This document shows, in pieces, positions 33,601-43,499 of a DNA stretch of 64,000 nt. The notes under the pieces are model-generated. The model worked only from the letters and a program-made list of their open reading frames with translations. It was not told where the DNA came from and did not search any database. Source of the DNA: Undaria pinnatifida (Eukaryota > Sar > Phaeophyceae > Laminariales > Alariaceae); NCBI GenBank assembly GCA_012845835.1, contig JABAKD010000005.1:6514655-6578654 (forward strand). Reading direction: 5' to 3'. Both the position numbers and the translations under genes were made by a program. The number at the start of each line of letters is the position of its first letter. The stretch's first letter is position 1.

Positions 33601-36467
33601 ATGTTCGAAACGTCGCTGTTAGGGTGTAGATTGGATTTTTCTAACTTGTTTTGTTGTAACGTTTGTGCCTTGCACACTAAATGGACACTGTCTTCTCGCA
33701 CTGTTTATGCTCCAAAGATCGACGTATCATTACATTAACCCGGAATACGAACTAGATTTTGAGATGCAGCTCGGCGTGACGATTTAGGTCAAAAGTGAGG
33801 TCATCGTTGGGATTGATGCCATTTACAGTTCACATTGCAGAGTAATGTACTTGGTACATGACGGAATAGTGTAGAGTCAGACTAACCTGAAAAACGCACA
33901 TGAGCACATTGTCATAAACTGTAGTAGCATGTTACGGTTGATCAGTTGACATCGCATTTGTCCTTCTCGCTGGCAGGAACTGAACCGCCGCAAGAGTCTG
34001 CTCGGGTGGGAAGACGGGGAGGCGGCGTCCGACCTTGGCGAGGTGTTTCCCTCGGAGGGGGCCGGGGCCGTGACCGAGGCCTTCGATGGGGCACGCGGAG
34101 CGGCGGAAGAAGAGACGCTCACGCCTACGAGGTGAATTCACAGTGCGCACGTTTCCGTTCCGTTGTGTATAGTAACCTTTTTAAAGTTATGTTTTAATTT
34201 GTGCTCATCACGTTTATTGTCTGCTCACTTTTTGCTTCTCGTTCTGCCTCCCTACCCCTAACTCAGATGCAGGATCATAAAAAAGGGTCTTCTTACCCCC
34301 CCCCCCCCAACTGCGGTACGCGCCTTCTTTTTCATCTCGAGAAGGGTACAGCACTTTTGCCCCTCGTCGACTCGCGTCGAATTTGGCGTACGCACGCCAG
34401 GCGCTATCCGCAGTCGATTTGGTTCAATGTGAACAACCCCATCGTAGGGCTCGAAACGGTGGCTTCGACCTTATCATGGTAATTTTCTAGGGTAACCGCT
34501 AGACTACCGGTGCGAAGGCAAACGGGTAGGGTTAGCGTTGGGGGTCCACCTCATTAGAACCGTTTGAACCGATGGCTTGGAGAATACCTACTTGGGAGTG
34601 GAGTAGGTTCGTTAGGTTCATTTTTGCAGGTAGGCTGCTGTTCGCCGCTCTCCCTAGATTCCATTGCACCCGCCTCCATCGGTTAGGTTAACACTTTTTT
34701 CGTTTTATTTGGGAATTTATTGGGGTTATTCTTGCCTACCATCCTCCTCCTCCCTTCCACCTTCCTCGCTGATTATTTTCGTAGTCTTATCCATGTTTCC
34801 CTGTTGATCTCCCGTGCTCGCCCCCGCCCCGTTGCAGGAGCCCGGTGAGGCCAGAAGGACACGTCGGGGAAGAAGGCGACGGAGCTCGCGGGTCAGCCGT
34901 TTCGCCTGCTGCTGCTGCCCATGGGGAGAGCGAAAGTTCTCTCTCGGCCATGAAAAAGCCCGCGGTGTATTCTCCGACGCGCGGAGAGGAACCCGAAGCC
35001 TCGTCGGTCGAAGCGCCTTCGGATGTAACCGCCGTGCTTACTGCCGCCGCCCACGCGCCTCCCAACACTCAGGTAGTTGAGACTCGTGGTCTACCTGCTA
35101 CAGCCACTATGCCCTCACCGGCAAGGGCCGACCCAATGTCGTCGACGAAGGGGGGTCGTACTTCCCCAGCGCCAACGCCGAAAGAAGGTGGAACAAGGAG
35201 CAAAGGTGTGGAGATTGAATCGGCCAACGTCGCGTCGGGAGTAGCTGAGGAGGATGCCAATCTGCAAGCGACGATCGCGGCGGCCGAGGCGGCGAAATCG
35301 GCGAAGACGACGGCAGTGGCGGCGGAAATGGTGGCGGCGGCGTCGGCTGTAAATGTTGCCAAGGCTAAGGCTGCTGTGGTTGCGGCGGCGGTGGCAAAGG
35401 AAGCAGCAATAAAGGTGGCGGTGGAGGCATCGGCGAAGGCTAAAGCTAAAAGCGGCTCTCCTAGGGTGGTATCCCCGTCGAGTTCTCCAAGGGTGGTGAT
35501 CTCGTCGAGCTCTCCCGGGGTGGTGACGCCTTCGAGCTCTCTCAGAGTGGTAGCTCCATCGAGCCCCCCCAAGGCGTGCGTGACAACGACAGCTGTATCT
35601 TCTAAGGCGGAAGCGTCTTCTCAACCTGCGGCGGCGGTACCTAAGGGAGCACCGTCTACTAAGCTGGGCTCCACTGTCACCTCCGCTAGGGCGGCGGCCG
35701 CGGCGGCGGCGGCAGCGCAGCCGCACGCCCTTAGGGTGTTGGCCTCTATGCCGAGCTCGCCCAAGATGGTGGCCGCGCCGGGATCGCCCGGGACCGTGCT
35801 TACACCCGGCGGGTCGAAGGCTTCGAAGAGGTCAGCCCTTTTGAGGGGCTTGGCAATGCCGAACTCACCGCGGCAGTTAGCCCAGCCGACCAACTCGCAC
35901 TGGGTTGAGGGGGCTCCGAACTCCCCCTGGGCCTCACCGTCGCAGAGATCGCCCACGACGGAGTCTATGGCGCGCTTGCCCACGCCCTCGGTGATGGTGA
36001 GCCCGCACAAGGGGATGGGGGCGATGACGAGCTCGCCCAAGCCTACGCCTATTTTGACTCCGTCTGAGGGGGTGATGACGGTGGCGGCCACGCCGGCGGT
36101 AGCGGCTGATCCTGCGTCTTTGAGGGTGCGTGCAGGGCCGTCCTCTCCGAGGGCTACTGCTGCGGCGTTTCTGAAATCGCCCGGCGGGTCGTCGTCAAAG
36201 AAAGCGGGGTGTTTTAGGCAGAAGATGGGGACTCCCGCCTCCCCTAGGGGGAAGATGAAGCAGGGCTCGCCCAGAGCCGGCGCGGCGATTGGCTCGCCTA
36301 GGATGACGTATGACACGCCGGGAGCGGCGGGGGGGGGCTCGCCTAGGGCGGCGGGGGGAGAGGTGGGGAAGGCGGGTCCGGTAAAGGCGGCTTCTGGAGG
36401 ACATTGTGCGCCAACGAAATCATCAGCGGCTAGGATTGCTGCTTCGGCTAAGGCGAGGGAACGCGGT

Positions 36468-36507
<40 letters not shown>

Positions 36508-39500
36508 GTGGTGGTGGTGGTGGTGGTGGTGGTGGTGGTGGTGGTGGTGGCGGTGGTGCTGGTGGTGGTGGCGGTGGCGGTGGTGCTGGTGGTGGTGGCG
36601 GTGGCGGTGGTGGTGGTTCGAGGGGGGGAGGGTTTAGGGCTTCGCCGTCCCAGCGGCGGGATCGCGGAGGTAGCTCTTCCCGTATTGACGCGATGTGCTC
36701 GGACATTGTGACCTCTTCTGACCGTGTGACGTCGATTCAGGTGAGCCGGGGGCACCGACGTCAGGGGGGTGTCGGTTTGGCGGAGAGATGTCATATCGAG
36801 CGGTGTACGTGGACCTGATGGGAAGGGGCGGGATGAAAAAGGCTGCCATAGGATGAAATGTGACATAGATGCTGTTGTTTTTGTTCGCCCTTTTTTTGTT
36901 TCTGGCGCGAGAGGGTCGCTCGCGGCTGTTTTGCCCCCCTCTAAGGGATGCTTGTTTACGCGCTCGAAAATTCCAACTAGCTGCCGGAGCTACCTCAGCC
37001 GTGTGGGTTTTGTAGATGCCCGTGCACGTGCTGGTACCTGCCGCCGTGAGAGCTGTAGAAGGTGCCATCGATAGGGTTAGGAACTTTGTGCCAAATTGCT
37101 TTTTCGGTGTTGAAGAAGGGACCTCAGCTGTGAGGTCAAGAGTCGCGGCGAAACTCATATTTGCCAGCGGCGTGTAACGTGATGGTCTGATTCGTTGTTG
37201 GACGGTAGCCAGATTATTCCGTACGTTCGTAGTTGATGTGGTTGCGACCACCGCGGATGGTTGTTGATGCTGTCCGTGGCTCGCCATACTTATCCATGCC
37301 CAATCTATTTTGCTGTGCGTGGTGTATCGATGTCAGCAAGGCGTGTATCGAGAGCGGACCGTTTGTTGTACTTATCCATGCCCAATCTATTTTTGCTGTG
37401 CGTGGTGTATCGATGTCAGCAAGGCGTGTATCGAGAGCGGACCGTTTGTTGCTTGCTCGGTTTTGACGTGTCGTGCCCCGTGCAGCAGACCTGCAAGGGG
37501 TATTGTTGATATCTTAGTTTTTGAACGGCCGTGTGAGCTAGGGGGTGAGGGTATGGCTCGTTTTCCAGATGGCCGTGCGAGCTGTTTGAACTGCCTTCCC
37601 TTGAACTGCTTGTCACCGTTTTTGTTTGTGGGAACGACTCTTTACAGTCCATGGACTGCAGATATTAACTGCCGTCCATACGCTGTTCCACCAACCGCAA
37701 CCCTGACCCTAACCCCAACCCTACAATAATACATGTGCACTTACTGAGAGGGGAGCAGGGTGCCAATGGCATCCGGTTCGGACGGGATAAGAGTAGAGGT
37801 GTTGACCAATGAAAACGGAGTGTGTGGTCTATTGAGCAACCCGGTTCAACCATTTCAACCCTAGCACTTAAAAGCACAATAATGCGGTGTGGACCGTACT
37901 AAAGTTCCGCAGTCCATAGTTTTTAAATAAGTGCCGTCTTTGTTTGTTGTCGACACTCGTCCTTTGTTTGTTTGTCGACACCCGTTCCGTTTTTTTATCC
38001 GAATACAGGAAAGCGCCAAATTTGCTCCACCCCTTTCCGGGGTCCCCGCTGCCACTTCCGCTGACGCCCAGGATGTAACCGCCACCGGCATTACCTCAGC
38101 GAGTGCTGACGCAGCTGAAGACCGGGTGTTGTCCGCCGCAGACTTGGGGCCGAGTGATGCCAGCCCCACGGCTTGCGCTGGCACCCCTGCGCAGCAAGCG
38201 GCGATCGAAGAAGGACGGAAAATGCACCCGGCGCTTGAGCGCAGGGACGCCGCGCTTACCCTCTCCGCCGTGAAGGTGGAAGCTCCGTCTGATTCGGCCA
38301 CCGGAGATGAACAGTCTCCTCGCCGCCGAGGGTTTGCAGATGCGAGGAAGGGCAAAGCAGGCGCCGCTAACCGCCACGCTGCGGCGGCGGCGACGGAGGC
38401 CCCTGCCGCGTCGTCCCCCCGCAAGGGCAAGTACCAGGTTAAGGATTCCTTCAATCGGCTCAAAGGTTGGATCAACGGGGGCTTCGCGGGAGGCAACAGC
38501 CGTAAGAATCACGACGGGTCATCGTCGTTGTCTCCCAAGAGGAAGGTTGGTGGCGGGGAGAAGTGGGACCGCGGTCGCAATGCTTCCGCCGCGGCCGGGC
38601 CTGGTACCACTCCTGGAGGCGGTGCCCCCAGGGGGGTAGTGGACTCGAAAAATCTAACCCCCAACGCTGCCGTCGACAGGGCCGCAGCCCGCGTGGAGGC
38701 TAGGAAGACGGCCGAACGCGAGGCTGTAAGGGCGGCCAAAGAAGCAGGAGCTTCCCTGGCACGGCAGGAGCGCTTGGCTAGGTCTCCCAAGAAGGCAGGT
38801 ACCCCGCCTACGCACTCGCAGGGTGGTCAGGGAGGCAAGGCTCTTCGCAGGAAGGCTGCTCCGAAGAGGACCCCTATCCCTTCGGGGTCTGCCGAGGAAG
38901 ATGTTGCGTCTGCTGAGCCTGGGGTAGGTGTGGGTGTGGATAAGGGCAAGTGCAAGGGAAAGGGGAAGGAGGCTGGGAAGGAGGCGTCGTCGACGTCAGA
39001 AAAGAGGGGACGGTCGCTGTTGCGTCCCCTGGAGATGGCCGTGGCGGGGTCGTCGTCGTCGCCGGACCCGTCCCCGTTGCTTCTGTCCCCCGACGTGCGC
39101 GAAGCTGAATGGGCCTCGACGGCGGCAGCCGCTGCTACGGCTGCTGCTGCTGGGGCGGCGTTAGCGGCTGCGGGTGCTGGCCTGACTCCGCGGAAATGCA
39201 AGGCTCCTGCCTCGGCCGCTGCGACGGCTGCCGCCGCCGTCGCTCTGTCTCCCGCTTCCGGTAGGATGGCGGTGGTCGAGCCTGTGGCGTCGTTCCCGCG
39301 CCCCGGTTCGAGAGTCAAGACCATGAATGCGGCGAGGTCTCTCGGGGCCACAGTCCCGCCGTTGTCGGGCGCTAGCCGCGTCGGTGGCGGTGGTGGAAAC
39401 AGCAGCAGTGGCAGCGGTAGCGGAAGCGGTAGCGGAAGCGGCAGCGGTGACCGCAAGGCAAACAGATCCCCGAGAGCGGGGAAACCGTCCCCTCAAGCGG

Positions 39501-39664
39501 GGATGGCGATGGCCGCGCCGCCGTTGGAGTCGCCCCGCGTGGTGCGGTCGCCTAGGGCGGCGACTGCCCGCGGTTCTCCAAGGAGCGGTGGCGACTACTC
39601 TGGCGAGGACGTGAACGGGACGCCAAGGGGGCGAAAGCCAGGACGGGCCGTTCGGGTTGCATGA
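27433..39664 (+). CDS. Unrecognised large Ser-Pro/Ala/Gly-rich, mostly disordered protein (5' end not found)
   Basis: Exons by splice sites and phase: 27433-27623, 29011-29094 and 29230-29374 (or one exon 29011-29374), 29946-30148, 31775-32350, 32738-33164, 33977-34131, 34838-36740 and 38009-39664, stop TGA at 39662. Every junction phase agrees. The visible protein is about 1,780 residues. It has many SPR/SPK/SPG motifs (possible proline-directed kinase sites), Ala-rich helices, a glycine tract of about 50 residues and a (Ser-Gly)n tract. No catalytic domain, signal peptide or membrane segment was seen. The only fold-like segments are LNRRKSLLGWEDGEA and YQVKDSFNRLKGWINGGF. One 15-base G-run breaks the frame once. 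A scaffold or cytoskeleton-linked role is only a guess. The start exon is missing. Confidence 0.7.
29011..29374 (+). CDS. Ser-Pro-rich gene, exon(s) with possible internal intron
   Basis: The acceptor is GACACAG|GAA and the donor CATAG|GTGTGT (phase 1). Both ends read Pro/Ser-rich protein (ELPPPPPGGRRKTSPYSPRF at the start; DFGGLSPMRRKSPPPSGYLT later). The middle 29095-29229 reads hydrophobic residues and looks like an intron with phase-0 sites (ATG|GTTTGT ... AAGCAG|GAC). The frame is open either way. Confidence 0.6.
29375..29640. repeat. G/T-rich low-complexity tract after a donor
   Basis: A GTGGTG/GGGTTG-rich stretch of about 260 bases starts at the donor of the preceding exon. The transcript would carry dense G-tracts here. 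Long open frames on both strands (poly-Val/Gly one way, His-rich the other) are artefacts of composition. Confidence 0.7.
29946..30148 (+). CDS. Ser-Pro-rich gene, exon
   Basis: The acceptor CGCCTAG|AC restores an Asp codon with the single G left by the previous exon. The exon reads SEKHTPSTLLEDKPAHGKPS, a Leu/Ser stretch, then GGSVGDGLTPVGKGLQSSPT and RERMPR, ending at donor AGG|GTGAGT in phase 0. Its 3' half is duplicated in decayed form in the following intron. Confidence 0.65.
30222..30300 (+). repeat. Dispersed repeat D, copy 1 (partial)
   Basis: A G-run is followed by GTGTACTCGTTTGTTGCGTGCCTTAAGTCA...ACCGTTGACCACGCATCCCTTTTGAAACGGAGCAC. It is shared with 52972-53100 and 61185-61330, all within introns of protein genes. 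Confidence 0.7.
30373..30620 (+). pseudogene. Decayed tandem copies of the preceding exon's 3' end
   Basis: The stretch 30373-30480 parallels 30046-30160 (GTAGCGGAAATGGCGGTTCCGTCGGTGA... against GTCGCGGAAATGGGCGGATCTGTCGGCGA...). The stretch 30555-30580 repeats GGGAGAGGATGCCGAGGGTAAATAGTTCC. The 30480s and 30580s also share AGTTCC(A/G)(G/A)AAGGCATTGCATGCTTC. The first copy has indels and has lost the GTGAGT donor context. Confidence 0.75.
31041..31265. repeat. GGGATGG-rich low-complexity DNA
   Basis: A degenerate GATGGGATGG-type tract lies in the intron. It resembles the CCCATCCCAT tract at 57930-58075 read on the other strand. In both cases the transcribed RNA would be G-rich. Confidence 0.55.
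31266..31392 (+). repeat. CCGCCGGAGGAT-family repeat in an intron
   Basis: AAGGACACGCCAGCTAGCGCTGGATTGCGAAGGCAATTGAGTTAAATCGACACACGACG...GTGGTGAGCTTGAGCTTTATTTTTCCCCATCCGCCGGAGGATTTATT is a close match to 11925-12055, including the GCCAGCTAGCGCTGG palindrome at its left. Confidence 0.8.
31775..32350 (+). CDS. Ser-Pro-rich gene, exon with frame-breaking G-run
   Basis: The acceptor GGCTTTCAG|CTT (phase 0) opens LGYSPTRHSVGSSSRRSSSS and a Gly/Ser tract. The donor ACGAG|GTAAGT (phase 2) closes EASYGTVSQLFMSGATSVDT. The two halves are in different frames that meet in a run of 15 G at 32015-32029. The run sits in a glycine tract, where a length difference of one would restore the frame. A sequencing, assembly or real slippage variant are all possible. 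Confidence 0.65.
32738..33164 (+). CDS. Ser-Pro-rich gene, exon
   Basis: The acceptor TTGGCCGCAG|A keeps phase 2 with the preceding exon. The frame reads GSLLASSTGDGISVPRKSEE, SMYFASNASTTAVHSGFASN, a Gly-rich part, then KLEHDKERRLGVASDLEAVV A at donor GCG|GTGAGA (phase 0). Reading on unspliced reaches a stop at 33222. The open minus-strand frame across this exon is a composition shadow. Confidence 0.65.
33977..34131 (+). CDS. Ser-Pro-rich gene, exon
   Basis: Bounded by TGGCAG|GAA and ACGAG|GTGAAT, it encodes ELNRRKSLLGWEDGEAASDL followed by an acidic Ala/Gly/Glu-rich segment and EEETLTPTR. The phases (0 in, 2 out) match both neighbours. RRKSLLGWEDGEA is the least repetitive part of the protein. 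Confidence 0.7.
34838..36740 (+). CDS. Ser-Pro-rich gene, largest exon, with SPR repeats and polyglycine
   Basis: The exon starts at CCCGTTGCAG|G, completing an AG|G Arg codon, and ends CAG|GTGAGC in phase 0. It encodes an Ala-rich helical block (EAAKSAKTTAVAAEMVAAAS), an array of GSPRVVSPSSSPRVVISSSS-type repeats, many isolated SPR/SPK/NSPR motifs spaced through the exon, and a glycine tract from GGT/GGC codons at 36469-36630. It closes with SSSRIDAMCSDIVTSSDRVT SIQ. Two long minus-strand frames opposite it (Pro-rich) are shadows. Confidence 0.75.
37288..37451. repeat. Two 82-bp tandem units in an intron
   Basis: ACTTATCCATGCCCAATCTATTTT...CGGACCGTTTGTTGT at 37288-37369 repeats at 37370-37451 with one extra T and a changed last base. 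The near identity means a recent tandem duplication. Confidence 0.9.
38009..39664 (+). CDS. Ser-Pro-rich gene, last exon
   Basis: The acceptor CCGAATACAG|GAA continues in phase 0: ESAKFAPPLSGVPAATSADA. Notable parts are GKYQVKDSFNRLKGWINGGF, a Lys/Arg-rich helix (RVEARKTAEREAVRAAKEAG), Ala-rich runs, a (Ser-Gly) run near 39400-39450 and terminal SPR motifs (ESPRVVRSPRAATARGSPRS). It ends RKPGRAVRVA and TGA. The basic C-terminal region could bind nucleic acid or acidic partners (inference). Confidence 0.75.
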   Translation, partial: ESAKFAPPLSGVPAATSADAQDVTATGITSASADAAEDRVLSAADLGPSDASPTACAGTPAQQAAIEEGRKMHPALERRDAALTLSAVKVEAPSDSATGDEQSPRRRGFADARKGKAGAANRHAAAAATEAPAASSPRKGKYQVKDSFNRLKGWINGGFAGGNSRKNHDGSSSLSPKRKVGGGEKWDRGRNASAAAGPGTTPGGGAPRGVVDSKNLTPNAAVDRAAARVEARKTAEREAVRAAKEAGASLARQERLARSPKKAGTPPTHSQGGQGGKALRRKAAPKRTPIPSGSAEEDVASAEPGVGVGVDKGKCKGKGKEAGKEASSTSEKRGRSLLRPLEMAVAGSSSSPDPSPLLLSPDVREAEWASTAAAAATAAAAGAALAAAGAGLTPRKCKAPASAAATAAAAVALSPASGRMAVVEPVASFPRPGSRVKTMNAARSLGATVPPLSGASRVGGGGGNSSSGSGSGSGSGSGSGDRKANRSPRAGKPSPQAGMAMAAPPLESPRVVRSPRAATARGSPRSGGDYSGEDVNGTPRGRKPGRAVRVA

Positions 39665-42559
39665 GCAAAAAAAGGGGACGTTCGTTCGTCGCTGTACCTT
39701 TGCGAAAGCAATGAGCAAAATTGTGTACCAGCTATGCGGTATGCATACAATTGGTATGGCATGTATTGAAATATATATACCACGTTGGACGGAAATGCAA
39801 GTACCGTTTGGTATGCATATGAATGTCCCAATGGTACCTATGTTGCCGTCCAGAGTGATGTATGTATTGAAAATGGCGTCGGCTTAGCGTATTTTTTCGT
39901 TGGTTTGCCTTATGTCGACCGTGGCCCAATTAGGCATTGGGCTCTACTTATCTTTGTGTTGTGCAGGGATCTGCTGCCGCGCGGCACAGCTTTTTGTTAT
40001 TGGCGCTATCGATGTGGAGGTAGGGTGGGAGCGGAGTTTGCCGCAATTCTGAAGGCATTGGCGCAGGGGGTGGGGGGGGGGGGGGGGGGGGGAGAGCCCC
40101 CGTTGTAGCGGTATGACGTGATTTGCTTCGTTTTTATTGGGGAAAGACGATTGGCCCCGGCATTGAGTCGGAACGGCTTGACTCTTTAGCATTGTTGACG
40201 GGGAATGGGCTGCGCGGAGGTGATCTGGGGGATTGCTCCGAAGGGTTTGCTGGGTAGGGGAAGAGGGCGGGAAGGTATTCCGACTGGCTCCGGCTGTGGT
40301 GCCTGCCTCTTCCCACCGTTGCTCGTCCCGGTTTTGTTTTGTTGACTCTCATGTAACTCCTGTTTTTTGTTGTTGAGTTTTTCAGACCGGCGCGTAGCTT
40401 ATTTCGCCCATGAAGGCGAGGGGGACGGGGGGGTGTTGGTTGGGGGACAAGGGAGGCGATGGGAGGCATTTCGGATAGTTTCGGCTGTTGCCTGTGTGCT
40501 CCTAAATGTGTTTCCCGCTCCTCTCTTGGGTAGCAGGGTTTCCCAGTTGTTGCGGCTTTATTCTGGCGGTGCTGGCTTACTTGCTTCTGCCGCTGGGTTG
40601 CTGGTGCGGTTCCACTGGGGAGAGGGGTTGGCAGCCTCGTTTGTCTCTGTATCTGGGGGGGATTGCTTCGCTCACCGTGCTGCATTTATTTGTATTCGGC
40701 ATCAAGTATTGCTGTCACTACTGCTGTACCGCTGTTTTATTTGTTCGCTTGGGAGACATATGCGTTTGCGCCGACGCGATTGATAAGTGTTTAGTGAGGG
40801 CGGATGACGTGGGCCGTTGCTGCCGGCGCGGTGATTTTATTGGGGGTAGGGGCGGGGGGTCGTTTTCCGAAGTAGAAAGGTGTTGAAAGTGGAGGGGTGA
40901 GGTTACGTTAACGCCTGTACAACTGGAAACCCGTGTTTGGGGGAAACTTACTTGGAGCTAGTATAGGGGGATTTTGGGGCTCTAAAGGGGATATTAGGTG
41001 CCCCTCAAACGCGTCGGGAGCTACATGAAGGTACTCTTTTGGAAATCGGTGATCCACGCTCCAACCTGAGCATCATTCCTGTAGGGACTTGGTGCGGCAA
41101 TGACAGACGGTGCTTGCCCGTCAACCACCCCTTGCGATCTGATGGGCTGTTCCTGGACGTAAAGCGTGGGGACGAACCGAAAATCCTGTGCATCATGATA
41201 GGGTTCTGCAGAGGGGGCATGCCGGGGCATCCATGCGGATTTTTCCTTCCACCGCCAGCCACCAAGTATGCCGCCGCCTATTATGCATGAAAGCGCAAAT
41301 ATAGGCACGCTGGATGGATACTACTTGCTGCTGCTTTGTTCGCGCCTCCACCAAGTCCGTCGGCGCAAGGGGGCTGCTCGGCTGATGTTTAGCTTAAGCG
41401 TTACACGCGGGTTGTTAGCGGGGGTGCTCCCGTTCGTTGTGTCGTGAGATTGTCCGATTTGAAGGAGGGTGGGGGATCTGGCGAGGTCCCGCTTCGGTGA
41501 TGGCGTGGGTGAGAGGCACGTAGCTGGAAGGGTTGGGCGTGACAGGGGTAGTAGTAGCAACGCATTACAGCAGTAGTAGTAGTAGTACATGTTGACGTGA
41601 GCTTGTTGATTGTTTTTGTTGTTCCATAGATAGGACCATCTAGTCTATTTATTCTACTGCTGATTGATCGGTCGTTCGGGCTGTCTCATCGCGTTTTTAT
41701 CGTGGTGATATTTCACTCTCTTTTTGTACACCACCCTTTCCGCTTATGCGCTTATGATGATGGCGGGCGGCGAGGGGGGGGGGGGGGGGCGGTTAAGGCG
41801 CGCGTATACACCTGGGCAGTTTCTGGGATGGATGTTGGGTTTTGTGTAAGGGACAGGAGTAGAAATATGGACGTGTCCCTGGTAGGTTCAAAAACAGAAT
41901 ATGGTGTACACCGATAACGCTCCTTACACTTAATTGTTGTTGCGATACTAATACTATTACTGTAAAAGAAGCGGGGCGCACATGTCCCTCCATATATTTG
42001 TCGGTGGGCGGCACAAGGCGTGGGCAGGGGCAGGAGACGCTATGGGGAGTTCCAGGTGGATCAGGAAGGCTTGTGCCAGGGTCGACGCGGTTTATAATAT
42101 ATTAACAAGTATACACACATTTCGGGGGCTGATCAACTCATGCGCAACTATTCAACGCATCGTACATTCTGGACGCTTTATACTTGATATTTCGTACGAG
42201 GCCACGACTAAGGTTTTCGGCCCTCTGCGGAGGAAAAGCCTCGCCGTCAGATACCGGCCAGTGTATATATCTTGCGCCAGTATATTTACACGCAACCGTA
42301 TCAAGTAAGCTACACACGATGCTGAATGCTGATGGTATGTAGCTGCCATGTTTTTTCATCTTTAACCAGGTCAGATAGCTTTTAAGTGAAAGCAAAACGT
42401 TTTTTTTCTTATTCCAACCAATTTCTTAGTATTTTACCCCAGGAGGAATTATAGCTGCTGTTCTTGTCCCATCGAGGCCGACTGGGCGCGGTTGTTTGTG
42501 CGCTCCGCTACATACCTGCAACTTGGCACATACGGTCTCCTGCACTAACTACGTGTTCT
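39665..42559. other. Intergenic DNA after the Ser-Pro-rich gene
   Basis: No gene was recognised. Features seen: a 23-base G-rich run (40070-40092), a G-run at 41777-41789, and a frame at 41039-41288 (IPVGTWCGNDRRCLPVNHPL...) that looks partly protein-like but has no known match or splice support. Confidence 0.45.
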
Positions 42560-43290
42560 TTCTGTGGAGGTTCATGGAATCTTCAAGCTTCCACCGCTTC
42601 CATGGATGCTTCCACGGAAGCAACGGAAGCTTCAATGGAAGCGCGGAAGCTTCCATGGGAGCATCCGTGAAATCTTTGACGGAAGCTCCCGAAAGCGTCC
42701 AAGGAAGCTTCCAAGGAAGCTTCCGGGAGTTTCAGTGATAGCTTCCAGGGAAAAAAAAACTTTCGGACGCTTCCTTCACAGATTATCCGTGGAAGTTTCC
42801 ATGGAAGTAGCTTCCACGGTAGCTTCCATGGAAGTAGTGGAAGCTTCCATGGAAGCCACTTCCATGAAAGCTTTCGTGTACCGCGGAAGTTCCCGCGGAA
42901 GCTTCCACAAAAACTGAAAGCTGTTGTCATGGAAGCTTTCATGGAAGCTTCCATGGAATTCAAGCTTTCATGGAAGCTTGGAAGCTACTTTATCAGCGTT
43001 TCGACGGGAGTTTGCATGAAAGATTCTATCAAAGTTACTCCCAAAGAAGCTTGGATGGAATCTTTTTTTCACGGAAGCTGAATCCGTGGAGGCAGCTACT
43101 TTCATGAGCGTGTGGATGGGAGCTGCCATTAAAGTTTCCATGAACGTCACGGGGAAAAAGCTTCCCGGCTTTGGATATGCTTCACAGTTGCATCTCCCGT
43201 TCAAACTCCCGCACATATCACAATGGCACAAATGGGTCCCGATCTTCTTTCCGCGGAAGGTTCCATGGTAGCAGCTTTCGTGGACGCTTC
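42560..43290. repeat. Cluster of GGAAGCTTCC / ATGGAAGC palindromes
   Basis: Over about 730 bases the words GGAAGC, GCTTCC, AAGCTT and TTCCATGGAA recur dozens of times in variable spacing, often fused into palindromes such as ATGGAAGCTTCCATGGAAGC (about 42837-42857 and 42929-42957). About a dozen AAGCTT sites occur. There is no fixed repeat length, unlike a satellite. Open frames on both strands read SMEAS/EAST-like nonsense repeats. The tract fades out on both sides and could form many alternative hairpins. Confidence 0.85.
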
Positions 43291-43499
43291 CGTGGAGGAA
43301 GTAGTACGGTTATCGTACCACATTTCCATCGCCATCGTTGAGGGAGGAAGGTCCTTCAAGCGAAGGTTCCGCAATCCGCCATCTTTTGGCTTACGCTCAT
43401 GGAGAAAATGCTAGGAAATTCCGGAGCGCGCTCCCGTGGTACCAAGGACCAAACACGCACCCGCGGCCCGACGCGCACGTCCCTCCACGGAAACTGTCC

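Noticed and set aside
35621-36706. Long minus-strand open frame with polyproline opposite the largest Ser-Pro-rich exon
   Set aside because: It mirrors the GGT/GGC glycine tract and SPR repeats of the plus strand. Plus-strand splice phases match on both sides, while no minus-strand splice sites support the mirror frame.
38827-39456. Open minus-strand frames opposite the last Ser-Pro-rich exon
   Set aside because: GC-rich, stop-poor shadows. The plus strand has a consistent acceptor, phase and stop.
41021-41308. Open frames on both strands that look protein-like
   Set aside because: Neither strand shows a known motif, a start context or splice sites, and one frame mirrors the other.
42564-42963. 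Both-strand open frames reading SMEAS/EAST repeats
   Set aside because: They arise from the GGAAGCTTCC palindromes, which translate alike in both directions. No start, splice or codon signal supports coding.
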